Part shown: piece by piece, positions 45,258 to 52,816 of the stretch
How the letters are laid out: each line of letters opens with the position of its first letter
Numbering within the stretch: the stretch's first letter is position 1
Assembly: GCA_024413465.1 (NCBI GenBank)
Contig: JAKSVU010000003.1
Span: 1-64,000 of the forward strand
Reading direction: 5' to 3'
DNA length: 64,000 bases
DNA from: Alphaproteobacteria bacterium
Lineage (GTDB): Bacteria; Pseudomonadota; Alphaproteobacteria; CAAGCB01; CAG-977
Program-made: the position numbers and the translations under genes
The notes under the pieces: generated by a model
The model's database searches: none
Seen by the model: the letters and a program-made list of their open reading frames with translations, nothing else
What the model was told of the DNA's origin: nothing

Positions 45258-45512
45258 GGGTATCGCTCTTCAGGTTCAATCATTAATGATGAATTTTATA
45301 GGATAATAAATCATAAAGTAACTTCATATTCCTGTACTATCCAGTCTTTTTCAATTGAAACAAAAAAATTGTCAAGATTTGGAATTGAAGCTGGCGCAGG
45401 TGTTCAGGCTCAATTATCTAATCATTGGTCTTTGAACGTTGATTATGTTGGCGAATTTAGAGAACACTACAAATCAAACACTGGTATTGTCTCTGTTAAA
45501 TACGATTTTTAA
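45258..45512 (+). pseudogene. C-terminal remnant of an autotransporter-type beta-barrel
   Basis: An open frame with no start codon. It contains LSRFGIEAGAGVQAQLSNHW, then SLNVDYVGEFREHYKSNTG, and ends IVSVKYDF. The alternating strands, the D-Y-x-G-x-[FY]-R-x-x-Y-x-x-[NH]-T-G pattern and the terminal Phe are those of the last strands of an autotransporter barrel. Everything upstream of about 85 codons is missing and the frame is closed by a stop at 45255. A deletion remnant, presumably not functional. Confidence 0.65.
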
Positions 45513-45559
45513 TAGCTAACGACGCTAACTTTATTCCCAGAAGATATTTACTAAAAGTT

Positions 45560-45781
45560 TTATCTATTTAATTCTTCATTTATACATGCAGCATAATCAC
45601 CTTCATAATTTCTACCCAAAGTAGCTTTTTCAGCGCATATTTGTTCGATATCATCCATCGGTGCTCTTGGGTCCCAATCAGTTGATCCTCCGACAATATT
45701 TTCTAAATCATCATCTTTGAGTTCAACGATTTCGTTATCTTTTGCTTCTTGTTCAGGAATTAAATCATTTTCTTTTTCCAT
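45560..45781 (-). CDS. double-glycine leader peptide with two-cysteine acidic core (73 aa)
   Basis: The leader contains EIVELKDDDLENIVGG (about residues 17-32). The 41-residue mature part starts STDWDPRAPMDD, is acidic, and has two Cys (QICAEK and AACINEE) that could form a disulfide. AGGAGAACTACC precedes the ATG, and an ECF-type promoter lies 39 bp upstream. It shares the leader with the 19345 peptide but has an unrelated core. No modification enzyme or transporter gene is adjacent. Confidence 0.72.
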   Translation of the reverse strand: MEKENDLIPEQEAKDNEIVELKDDDLENIVGGSTDWDPRAPMDDIEQICAEKATLGRNYEGDYAACINEELNR

Positions 45782-45819
45782 GGTAGTTCTCCTATAAAGA
45801 TGTTCCTTATACTAAGTGT

Positions 45820-45844
45820 AACGGATAAGATGAAAAATGGTTAC
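45820..45844 (-). promoter_or_regulatory. ECF-type promoter GTAAC-N16-CGTT
   Basis: GTAAC (45844-45840) and CGTT (45823-45820) on the minus strand with a 16-base spacer. The surrounding TTTTTTTTGTAACCATTTTT is nearly identical to the element at 19531. Confidence 0.72.
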
Positions 45845-45928
45845 AAAAAAAACAGATTTTTTCTTAATTAATTCAGAAAAAATAATTAGGTGTGTATATT
45901 ATAATTCCGAAAAATTATTACGTTTACT

Positions 45929-46804
45929 TTAAATTCTTTTTAAAAATGCCCGTATGCGTTCTTCTTTGATTACATTTTCAAAGTTAACATTATCTCCTCT
46001 GTTCAATTGTTTTAATGTATTTAATCGTGTCGTTAAAGGTACAAATAAATCTTGAGGATAATAGAAGGAAGAATTAAAGTTAAAAGTAGTTACTCCATTT
46101 TCGATTAGCCAAAGTGCAGTATCAATGTTGTAAAACAACATAGAACAATCTATTGCCGAACCATAGGTACCTACATAAGAATTAAAATCAATCCCACCAT
46201 TTAGTTTGAAATATTTTATTAGGTCAATCATTCCTTCTTCGGCTGAGAGTATACAAATCAAATCAACTTTTTTATCTTCAAAATCAAAAGCATTTGGTGC
46301 TATTTTATAAAACCACTTAATGAATTTTTTATCATAAGTAAAAATCGATGTTGTTGCTAAATTCGAACTGTTGGTGTCTTTGACAGTTACATCAGCACCT
46401 AGTTTAATTAACGTTTTGATATTATTCTTATGTTTGTTTAAGACAGCGTAATAAATTGGTGTTTTTCCAGCAATGTTTGGAATATTAAAATTTAATTTAT
46501 TAGTTTTAATTAGTTTTTTTATTATCTTAAAACCACCTTTGATAGAAGCGATGTGAAACAATGCAAAATTCTTTATTTCTTGATTGTTACAAGCATTAAA
46601 AGATTTTACAATATCATCTATATATTCTTCTTTTTCAAATAACTGATAGTCAATTAAATCAGAATAAACCTCTGTTCCCATATATTTAAGTGCTACTTTT
46701 TCTGGGCAGTTATCTAAAAAAGTTAATTCTGAAATATCAAAATTTTCGTCATCCAAATGTTCAATCAAATCTTTAACTTTAATCTCTATTGTCATTTCAT
46801 ACAC
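45929..46804 (-). CDS. ankyrin-repeat protein
   Basis: 291 residues without signal peptide. Ankyrin repeats are seen at about residues 105-140 (NIAGKTPIYYAVLNKHKNNIKTLIKLGADV) and more weakly before and after. Likely a protein-interaction scaffold. Such proteins are frequent in host-associated bacteria and in mobile elements. It starts 2 bp after the recombinase stop, so the two may be cotranscribed. Codon pairs (GAT GTA) are unlike native genes. Confidence 0.75.
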   Translation of the reverse strand: MYEMTIEIKVKDLIEHLDDENFDISELTFLDNCPEKVALKYMGTEVYSDLIDYQLFEKEEYIDDIVKSFNACNNQEIKNFALFHIASIKGGFKIIKKLIKTNKLNFNIPNIAGKTPIYYAVLNKHKNNIKTLIKLGADVTVKDTNSSNLATTSIFTYDKKFIKWFYKIAPNAFDFEDKKVDLICILSAEEGMIDLIKYFKLNGGIDFNSYVGTYGSAIDCSMLFYNIDTALWLIENGVTTFNFNSSFYYPQDLFVPLTTRLNTLKQLNRGDNVNFENVIKEERIRAFLKRI

Positions 46805-46806
46805 CT

Positions 46807-47406
46807 TTATATCAGTTTTACTAATTTCTGCTTAGCTTCAGAGTTCCCCTCTATATAACGTTGCGTGGTTTGAAGCGAACCATGTCCAGCAAGTTGTTGA
46901 ACATCACGAAGGCTACCTCCTACCAACGATATTTTAGTTGCACAATTAGTTATAAATGTTCGTCTTCCACTATGAGACGAAAGACCTTTCAGTCCAAGGG
47001 ATGAATACAGAACTTTAAAAAAATTAGTTATCACTTGAGCTGTTGTATGATTTCCACGCTCGGTTCTGATTATACTTGATTCAGGCAAAGGCTTTTCTTC
47101 ACTAGAATTAAATAAATCTACCAAAGCTTCTTTCAGCATATCGTTAAAAGGTATCTGACGACCACCTTTTTTTCCTTTTGAAGCAATATTGGTCAGATTT
47201 ATAACATCTCCAACTACTCCATCAGAATTTAAGACCATTGACCAAGTAATAGCTGATATTTCTTTAGCTCTTAAACCTGCTTTACAAGACAAAAGAAAAA
47301 TAACTTTATTTCTGATAGGATACCTTGTTCTCGAGATGTGGTCTAAAATTTTAGTGATATTTTGAGGGGTCAAAATTTTAGCTTGTTTACCTAGTCCTGT
47401 TCCCAT
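46807..47406 (-). CDS. tyrosine recombinase (phage-type integrase), short
   Basis: 199 residues comprising only the catalytic domain: first Arg in KAGLRAKEI (about 47-55), HSGRRTF (H-x-x-R, about 142-148), and the LAGHGSLQTTQRYI motif carrying the H/W position and the nucleophile Tyr (about 175-188). The N-terminal core-binding domain is missing or very short, as in minimal integrases. Likely integrates or resolves the local island. Codon use differs from chromosomal genes (GAT GTT). Confidence 0.85.
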   Translation of the reverse strand: MGTGLGKQAKILTPQNITKILDHISRTRYPIRNKVIFLLSCKAGLRAKEISAITWSMVLNSDGVVGDVINLTNIASKGKKGGRQIPFNDMLKEALVDLFNSSEEKPLPESSIIRTERGNHTTAQVITNFFKVLYSSLGLKGLSSHSGRRTFITNCATKISLVGGSLRDVQQLAGHGSLQTTQRYIEGNSEAKQKLVKLI

Positions 47407-47479
47407 GACACGAACTCCTTATTTTATCTACAAACTTATTATAAAATCATAAGTTTATAAAAACTAGATTTATTATAAA

Positions 47480-47505
47480 AAGTTCCTTTATGAATAAAGG
47501 AGTTA
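47480..47505. repeat. inverted repeat upstream of the recombinase gene
   Basis: AAGTTCCTTTAT and ATAAAGGAGTT form an 11-bp imperfect stem about 75-100 bp upstream of the recombinase start. It could be a terminator for the AlpA-like gene or a recombinase/excisionase site; not decidable here. Confidence 0.4.
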
Positions 47506-47521
47506 AAAAATCAGCTCAAAA

Positions 47522-47710
47522 TTATAAATTTTCGATTGAATTTTCGTTTATAAAGTCGAAAACTGATTGGACAGGTATCATTCTTCTTCCTAAAACTTTT
47601 ATACTTGGTAAGCAATTATATTCGAGAAGCTTGTATACACTTGATCTGGAAATTCCTAGAGCATAACAAGTTTGTTGAATTGTAAATAAATATTTTTTAT
47701 CTTTTTTCAT
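47522..47710 (-). CDS. AlpA/excisionase-like helix-turn-helix protein
   Basis: 62 residues. The MerR/excisionase-type HTH_17 fold is evident: FTIQQTCYALGISRSSVYKLLE, then LPSIKVLGRRMIPVQSVFDFI. Typical of excision or regulatory proteins beside integrases. It lies upstream of the recombinase gene on the same strand. Confidence 0.8.
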   Translation of the reverse strand: MKKDKKYLFTIQQTCYALGISRSSVYKLLEYNCLPSIKVLGRRMIPVQSVFDFINENSIENL

Positions 47711-47869
47711 AGAACTGCTCCAAAATTAGACAATTTTACATATAAAATTATTAATTTTGAAAAACGTTCTCGTACACTGTTAAACTATGTAGGATAAACT
47801 AAAACACTAAAATTATAATAGGGGAGGATATAAATATTCCTCTTTATTAAAAAAAACAAAACATACTAA

Positions 47870-48340
47870 TTATTTACTATGAATAAAGGCATGTTCCTCT
47901 TTAGTAAGCCATATTAAATTACTCAATTCAGGCCCTTTGCCATTATTGAATATATGATGGACACAATTTCTTACTTTTCCTTCAACAGTATTATCAAGCC
48001 AAGTTTCTGCCATTATTCTATAAACTTTAATAGATTCACCTACTAACAAATATCCTTTATCTTTTTTATTATCTACAAAATCCTTATTATCTTTATCTTT
48101 TATAAGATGCTTTGTTCCGTTTATAATAGTTGGGTATTTGTAAACATAATAGTTGTTTTTACCACCTTTTTCGTATCTTCTTTTATATGTATCCTTAAAC
48201 TGATTTAAGTATTCGTTTATTCTTTGAAAAATAGGAGCATCTTCTTTATACAATGCATCTTTAATTTCACCTAGTTCTAATGAAAGAATTTCACCTATTC
48301 CTTTAATTTTATATGGAATTTCTGTATTTTCACCACACAC
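47870..48340 (-). CDS. HNH endonuclease-like protein, 5' end uncertain
   Basis: The C-terminal part has YRIMAETWLDN, then RNCVHHIFNNGKGPELSNLIWLTKEEHAFIH in pieces, the pattern of phage HNH nucleases (HH, N, H). The first 80 residues are helical and unassigned. The frame begins with a GTG codon without a good ribosome-binding site and stays open for about 12 codons upstream, so the N-terminus may be truncated or start from a non-ATG codon. It follows the BrxA-like fragment by 31 bp. Confidence 0.6.
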   Translation of the reverse strand: MCGENTEIPYKIKGIGEILSLELGEIKDALYKEDAPIFQRINEYLNQFKDTYKRRYEKGGKNNYYVYKYPTIINGTKHLIKDKDNKDFVDNKKDKGYLLVGESIKVYRIMAETWLDNTVEGKVRNCVHHIFNNGKGPELSNLIWLTKEEHAFIHSK

Positions 48341-48371
48341 TTTTTGTTTTTCCCGAATGATATTTACTGAA

Positions 48372-48674
48372 TTAATTCATCCCTAATGCTTTATAAACAG
48401 CTAATCTTGCAGAACTAACATCTCCATAAGCAATTAGATTCCATAGTTCCATGTCAAATAATTCTAACCTATTTTTCACGAGCATAAACATACGTTTAGC
48501 AGCAGCCATACCTCTTTTTTGAAGAATATTATCTTCTTCCACTAAAATCTTTATTTCATTAAAAGATTTACCTTCACATAAAAGTTGGGAAACGATGCGT
48601 GTTTCTGAAAACAACAACGCTCCACCCGTCATATCTGCTTTATAAATATCCTTTGCTTGTTTTAAATTAGTCAT
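48372..48674 (-). CDS. BrxA-like (DUF1819) protein, C-terminally truncated
   Basis: 100 residues. YKADMTGGALLFSETRIVSQ, then EEDNILQKRGMAAAKRMF and LELFDMELWNLIAYGD follow the conserved order of BREX protein BrxA (G-x-LL-x-x-E-[ST]-R, N-x-LQ-x-R-x-x-x-A-x-R, LW-x-L-x-x-G). Usual BrxA is about twice as long; here the frame ends right after VYKALGMN. It overlaps the XRE gene by 8 bp. No other BREX genes (pglX, brxC, pglZ) are in the window, so this is likely a remnant or a reduced stand-alone form. Confidence 0.6.
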   Translation of the reverse strand: MTNLKQAKDIYKADMTGGALLFSETRIVSQLLCEGKSFNEIKILVEEDNILQKRGMAAAKRMFMLVKNRLELFDMELWNLIAYGDVSSARLAVYKALGMN

Positions 48675-48891
48675 CTGTGAAATCGTCCTTATTTAATTCA
48701 ATAACATCACCAATATCACATTTTAATGCACGACAAATTCTTACCAAAACTTCCATACTAACAGGTTCATTCCATTTAGACATCTTACTAATGACTGTCC
48801 AAGACAAACCTGTCTGTTGTTGTAGGTCTGTCTTTTTCATTTTTTTATCTTTTAGCATTTTCCAAAGTTTATCGTAATTTATTATTTTCAT
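48667..48891 (-). CDS. XRE-family transcriptional regulator (74 aa)
   Basis: A Cro/CI-type helix-turn-helix (MKKTDLQQQTGLSWTVISKM, then MEVLVRICRALKCDIGDVIE) covers the whole protein, as in the small HTH_26 group. It overlaps the BrxA-like gene by 8 bp and probably regulates that cassette. Confidence 0.85.
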   Translation of the reverse strand: MKIINYDKLWKMLKDKKMKKTDLQQQTGLSWTVISKMSKWNEPVSMEVLVRICRALKCDIGDVIELNKDDFTDD

Positions 48892-48968
48892 ATAAATTCA
48901 ACTTTCATACCAATTTAAGCGGTAAGTTTACATTATAAAAAATGCTACTTCAATTAAAATCTTTACAC

Positions 48969-49280
48969 TTATGGAGATTTCTTAAAACACCCTGTTAAAT
49001 TCGTTAATTGATTATTAGAACAATCAACACAACCTTCTACTTCTTCCGGAAACCCTTCTAAACTTGTCAAGTGATTGTAAGAACAATTGAAAATATGTCC
49101 TACTTTTTTTGGTCATCCCTTCAAAGTTGTTAATTTATTATCAGAGCAATTAAAATCATATTCAATTTTTTTAGGACAACCTTTTAGCGTGATTAATTCT
49201 TTTTTATCACAATAAAAAGATCCTCCATCATATCTAATATCTATAATTTTTCCTCTTTGGACTTTAAATGAACACATCAT
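48969..49280 (-). pseudogene. leucine-rich-like repeat protein interrupted by one stop codon
   Basis: The frame from ATG 49280 runs 103 codons to 48969, with a single in-frame TGA at 49115-49113 (codon 56). It encodes repeats of the form 'F-N-C-S-x-N-x-L-T-x-L-x-G-C-P-K-K': FNCSDNKLTTLKG-stop-PKKV, FNCSYNHLTSLEGFPEEV, DCSNNQLTNLTGC. The stop stands exactly where the repeat has Cys (TGT/TGC), so a one-base nonsense change is the simplest explanation. GGAG precedes the start. Confidence 0.75.
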
Positions 49281-49980
49281 TTTTATTCTCCATTTTCAAA
49301 AGCTATTTTTAACTTGTTAGATACAATATACTACGTGAATATGACAAACAGAGTCACAAAGAAGTTTCGTTTGTTGTTTTTATCGAAGAGTATTAGAAGA
49401 TTATCTTGATTTGTGATATCAAAGAGTCCCGTAGTTTACGTGGGATTCTTTTTTACTGGCTAAGAGCGTACTTGACATTATATCTTTGGGTGTTGGCTGT
49501 TAAGTCGCAGGGTTACTCGTTTGCTTTTAATTAGATTAAACTAATACTAACTATCCTTGTTTATTTAATCGCCTACACGGTAATTATAACAATCAAGAAG
49601 AAAAAGCAAATGAATTTGTAAGCTGATAATAATGTGTTCCATTTGTTTTGTTGTATAATGTTGCAAAATGTTATTAACAATATCATTTATAGAGAAATTA
49701 ATGAAAATTAACGTGCAAAGCGTCCGTATAGCGTCCAAAAATAAAAATAAGCTTTCAGCAAAATGCTAGAAAGCTCTAGAAAATGGTGGTGTAGAAAACC
49801 TTTACGGTACCTAGCATACTAAAGTTTCACATTCCCAAGCCAAATAACAGGGAATCTACAGGGAAATATTAATCTTTTTAACCAGGAATTTTACCTCGTA
49901 TCTCCTGAAAATATTAGCACTTTCGCTTTTAAAGGCCAAAAATTATCAGGGAATTAAAAACAAAGAACAGAGGAGATAAA
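49281..49980. other. gene-free accessory stretch
   Basis: No ORF I can support in about 700 bases. It contains a terminator (49424-49454), two GCGTCC boxes about 11 bases apart near 49720-49737, and three ACAGGGAA/CAGGGAA boxes at about 49847-49862 and 49947. These may mark the edge of an inserted element; I cannot assign them. Confidence 0.5.
49424..49454 (+). terminator. intrinsic terminator in the accessory stretch
   Basis: AGTCCCGTA and TACGTGGGATT pair imperfectly around GTT, followed by CTTTTTT. No plus-strand gene lies directly upstream, so it may be a relic or serve an unseen transcript. Confidence 0.55.
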
Positions 49981-51753
49981 TTAAATATCTGTACTTTCTT
50001 TTTCTTCATTGTCACCAGGAGAAGAAAATGTAATTCCTAAAAGGCTACCAGAAACATTTGCATCAGTTAAACTTCTAACAACATAATTTGTGTATTTAAA
50101 ATCTTCAGAAAAATCCATTACTGGGAGTTGATCAGAATTTAAAGTAAAAATATATTGGAAATTACAATCTATTGCTTTTTTTGCTGCCAATTCAATGGCT
50201 TTTGCTCTTTGTCTAGAATCTACAGCATCATACAAAGTACTATCATGAATCAAAAAATCTATTCCCTGAGGTAAATTTTTACGAAACATTTCAATTAACA
50301 TAAGATCATAACAGAATATATCCATTCGCTCTATGCCTTCACTTGTTTTTTCCCGAGATATGTTAAACTTGTAATTTCCATATCTATCTGTATCTACAAT
50401 AAGATTTGCATACATATCATACAGAAACATAGAATTTTTATTAAATATCGAAATTTCTTCTTTCAGATATTCATTAATGTTTATATCTTGGTTTATTTCA
50501 TGTTTTATTAGATCTTTTTGACTTTTAATTTTATATATTTGATCTTCAGCATCCTGTTGTTTTTTTATATCCGATTTAACCTCCTCTAATTGGGCTAATT
50601 TTTTAGATAAATTATCTTGAAGTAGAGAATATTCGTCTAAAGCTCCATGAGCTGATAATATCTTCATTTTTTCAGCTCTTTCATTTACATATTTTTCTAT
50701 TTGTGCATCGATTTCTTTTATATCGATTTCAATTTGTTTGACTTCATTTTGTAAGAATTCTTTTCTGTTTTGGATAATAATCTTATTAAAATTCTGAACT
50801 TCTTTTAGAGTTCTTGTTACATTTTCAGAAAAAGAAATTTGAACTTCTTTGTACATTTTAGAAATAGCATTTATATCATTATTGTTATTTTCCTCAATAA
50901 TAATTGATTGATATTCTGATAATTTCTTTTTGATAAAAATTTTTTGATTATTTAATGATTGCAAATTTTTTGTAAGAATATTAGCTGCATCCTGTATTTC
51001 TCTATATTCTGGCAACACATTGAATTCTTGTATATTTTTTCTTAATTTATTTATTTCATCAGATAATATTACCATTTGAGAATTCAGTTTACCAATAGTT
51101 TGTCCTTGAGACTTGAAAAAAGATATTAAATTCTTATGCTTATCTGTTTCCTCTTGAAAATTATGCAATTCAAGACTTTTTCCCCAAAGCAAATTAAGAA
51201 CAAAAGCATTGTTTGTCTGCTTTTGAACTGCTTTTTGATTTTTAAAAGTTGTAAAAGGATCGGTATAAGCTCCAGATTTTCTTAAAAAATACCCTAACAC
51301 TGTTCTTCCTGTTGGAGAAAATGCTTTTTTTGTTTCAATGTTCTTGATATTAAACAAATTTTCCCCTAAAAATTCTTTCCATTCACCAATATCTATATAT
51401 GCGGATTGATCTTTTTGCTGTTTTAAATCAAAAGGAATATTTTTACAAAAAGAATGGATAAAAATTCGTTTTGGATTATCTATATAACGAGTAACCTCAA
51501 AGTGATAACTATTTAACTCTAATTCTAAAGAAAAAGCCCAATCTTTCAATTCTAAAGCATTTAATTTACTATTTTTCGAAAAATCTGATCCTAAACAAAA
51601 ATCTAAAATTTCAATAAATGTTGTTTTACCTAATGCATTTCTTGAAGCTTTCTCGCCTGATTTGCTAGTTTTTTCTGCTAAAACAATATTCAGCCCTCTA
51701 TTGAATACAATAGGTTTAAATGTAGAATGATTGGCTGATAATTTATATAACAT
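49981..51753 (-). CDS. ABC-3C system ATPase (DUF2326 protein)
   Basis: 590 residues of the RecN/SMC-like ABC ATPase type. The N-terminal P-loop is ASRNALGKTTFIEIL (about 36-50), a long coiled coil spans about 200-430, and the C-terminal DUF2326 domain has DIFCYDLMLIEMFRK and GIDFLIHDSTLYDAVDSRQ, which supplies Walker B-like features. In ABC-three-component systems this ATPase works with a small middle component and an effector protein in genome conflict. It overlaps the middle-component gene by 11 bp. Confidence 0.85.
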   Translation of the reverse strand: MLYKLSANHSTFKPIVFNRGLNIVLAEKTSKSGEKASRNALGKTTFIEILDFCLGSDFSKNSKLNALELKDWAFSLELELNSYHFEVTRYIDNPKRIFIHSFCKNIPFDLKQQKDQSAYIDIGEWKEFLGENLFNIKNIETKKAFSPTGRTVLGYFLRKSGAYTDPFTTFKNQKAVQKQTNNAFVLNLLWGKSLELHNFQEETDKHKNLISFFKSQGQTIGKLNSQMVILSDEINKLRKNIQEFNVLPEYREIQDAANILTKNLQSLNNQKIFIKKKLSEYQSIIIEENNNNDINAISKMYKEVQISFSENVTRTLKEVQNFNKIIIQNRKEFLQNEVKQIEIDIKEIDAQIEKYVNERAEKMKILSAHGALDEYSLLQDNLSKKLAQLEEVKSDIKKQQDAEDQIYKIKSQKDLIKHEINQDININEYLKEEISIFNKNSMFLYDMYANLIVDTDRYGNYKFNISREKTSEGIERMDIFCYDLMLIEMFRKNLPQGIDFLIHDSTLYDAVDSRQRAKAIELAAKKAIDCNFQYIFTLNSDQLPVMDFSEDFKYTNYVVRSLTDANVSGSLLGITFSSPGDNEEKESTDI

Positions 51754-51979
51754 CCCTATTCCTCTTATATATTCGGTTATTCTTAAATTCTATAGCTCCA
51801 ATAGAATAAAGAAAATCCAATGTTAATGTAAAATATTGAAATGAATTTAGTTTTATGCGAGCTTTAGATAATTCCCACAATCTGGATACAGTTAATGGAT
51901 TATCTAAAATTCTCAGTATTTGTGAACCAATCCCTAATAAAGACTTATCCATAGATATAATTTTATTCGGTAAAATCAT
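51743..51979 (-). CDS. ABC-3C middle component (MC6-like)
   Basis: 78 residues, a winged-helix-like adaptor: LLGIGSQILRILDNPLTVSRLW, then KLNSFQYFTLTLDFLYSIGAIE and a basic end. Size, sequence style and position between the HNH-containing protein and the DUF2326 ATPase match the middle component type 6 of ABC-three-component systems. ATGA overlap with the upstream gene indicates tight coupling. Confidence 0.8.
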   Translation of the reverse strand: MILPNKIISMDKSLLGIGSQILRILDNPLTVSRLWELSKARIKLNSFQYFTLTLDFLYSIGAIEFKNNRIYKRNRDVI

Positions 51980-52746
51980 TTTTCAAATATCTCACAAATA
52001 TGGAAAAAATAAGTTAAAACTGCAATGCCGGCAGCTTGTAATGTAAAATCGTGTTCTATTCCAGCATGCATTCTATCTAATATTGCTAGAAACAAATCAT
52101 CTCCTTTATATTTTTGAGCTTCCTCTTTATAGATTGATTTTATACAATTTAGTAAATCTTCTGCAAAGGTAGCATTTGTTTGATTGCTTAAATAAGCAGC
52201 TACAAATTTCGTCTTTAACATTCCTTGCTGTATAAGGTTATAGATTTTATGAGATAATTCATTTTTAGTAATTTTTTCTTCAATTTTAATTGTAGAATAA
52301 TCAGGATTTTCCGAGTAATCCGAAGCACAGTTTGCTATTGCTTTACATATCACTTCCAATTCTGCATAAGTTATATTTAATATTTCTTCACTTAGTTGTT
52401 TATTTATCCAATCAGTATGCTCTCGCTTCATTTGTATTAATTTTTTAGCAGAAAAATTTTCTGGAGCTGCATCTATTTCACTATGACATGAAGGACATAA
52501 TAAAATTAAGTTTGATTCGTCATTTTTTAGTTCTGTGGGAAAATTATCTTGTTGTATTTCAGAGTATCTTGGAGAATTTGACTCTCCAAACGGATAAATA
52601 TGAGCAATTTGACCTATTTGCGTTGATTTATTTTCTCCAATAATTATAGGTCTGTGACATTTAGAACATCTACCCGCAGCATTAGCATACAGTATTTTTA
52701 TGGTTTTAACACTGTAAGAACGCTGTTTTGAAGAAGAATCTACCAT
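51976..52746 (-). CDS. ABC-3C effector-type protein with N-terminal HNH domain
   Basis: 256 residues. The N-terminal region (about 15-115) is an HNH/zinc-ribbon nuclease fold: CSKCHRPII, IGQIAHIYPFG, and CPSCHSEID give two C-x2-C pairs and the catalytic His. The C-terminal half (about 130-250) is helical and matches the ABC-3C-associated C-terminal region that contacts the ATPase. First gene of the three-gene unit; likely the nuclease that attacks invading or host DNA when triggered (inference from the family). Confidence 0.8.
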   Translation of the reverse strand: MVDSSSKQRSYSVKTIKILYANAAGRCSKCHRPIIIGENKSTQIGQIAHIYPFGESNSPRYSEIQQDNFPTELKNDESNLILLCPSCHSEIDAAPENFSAKKLIQMKREHTDWINKQLSEEILNITYAELEVICKAIANCASDYSENPDYSTIKIEEKITKNELSHKIYNLIQQGMLKTKFVAAYLSNQTNATFAEDLLNCIKSIYKEEAQKYKGDDLFLAILDRMHAGIEHDFTLQAAGIAVLTYFFHICEIFEK

Positions 52747-52816
52747 TCTACATTATCCCTTAACTATCTAAAATCAGCATACATAACATTAGTTAACACA
52801 AAATGAAAAGTCAAAC

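Noticed and set aside
49113-49115. TGA at a Cys position as a selenocysteine codon
   Set aside because: No selenocysteine insertion hairpin is evident directly after it and the repeat family has no reason to use Sec; a nonsense change is simpler.
49700-49870. tmRNA or tRNA at the edge of the inserted region
   Set aside because: Sequence GGTGGTGTAG and nearby short repeats suggested it, but no acceptor stem, T-arm or tag frame could be built.
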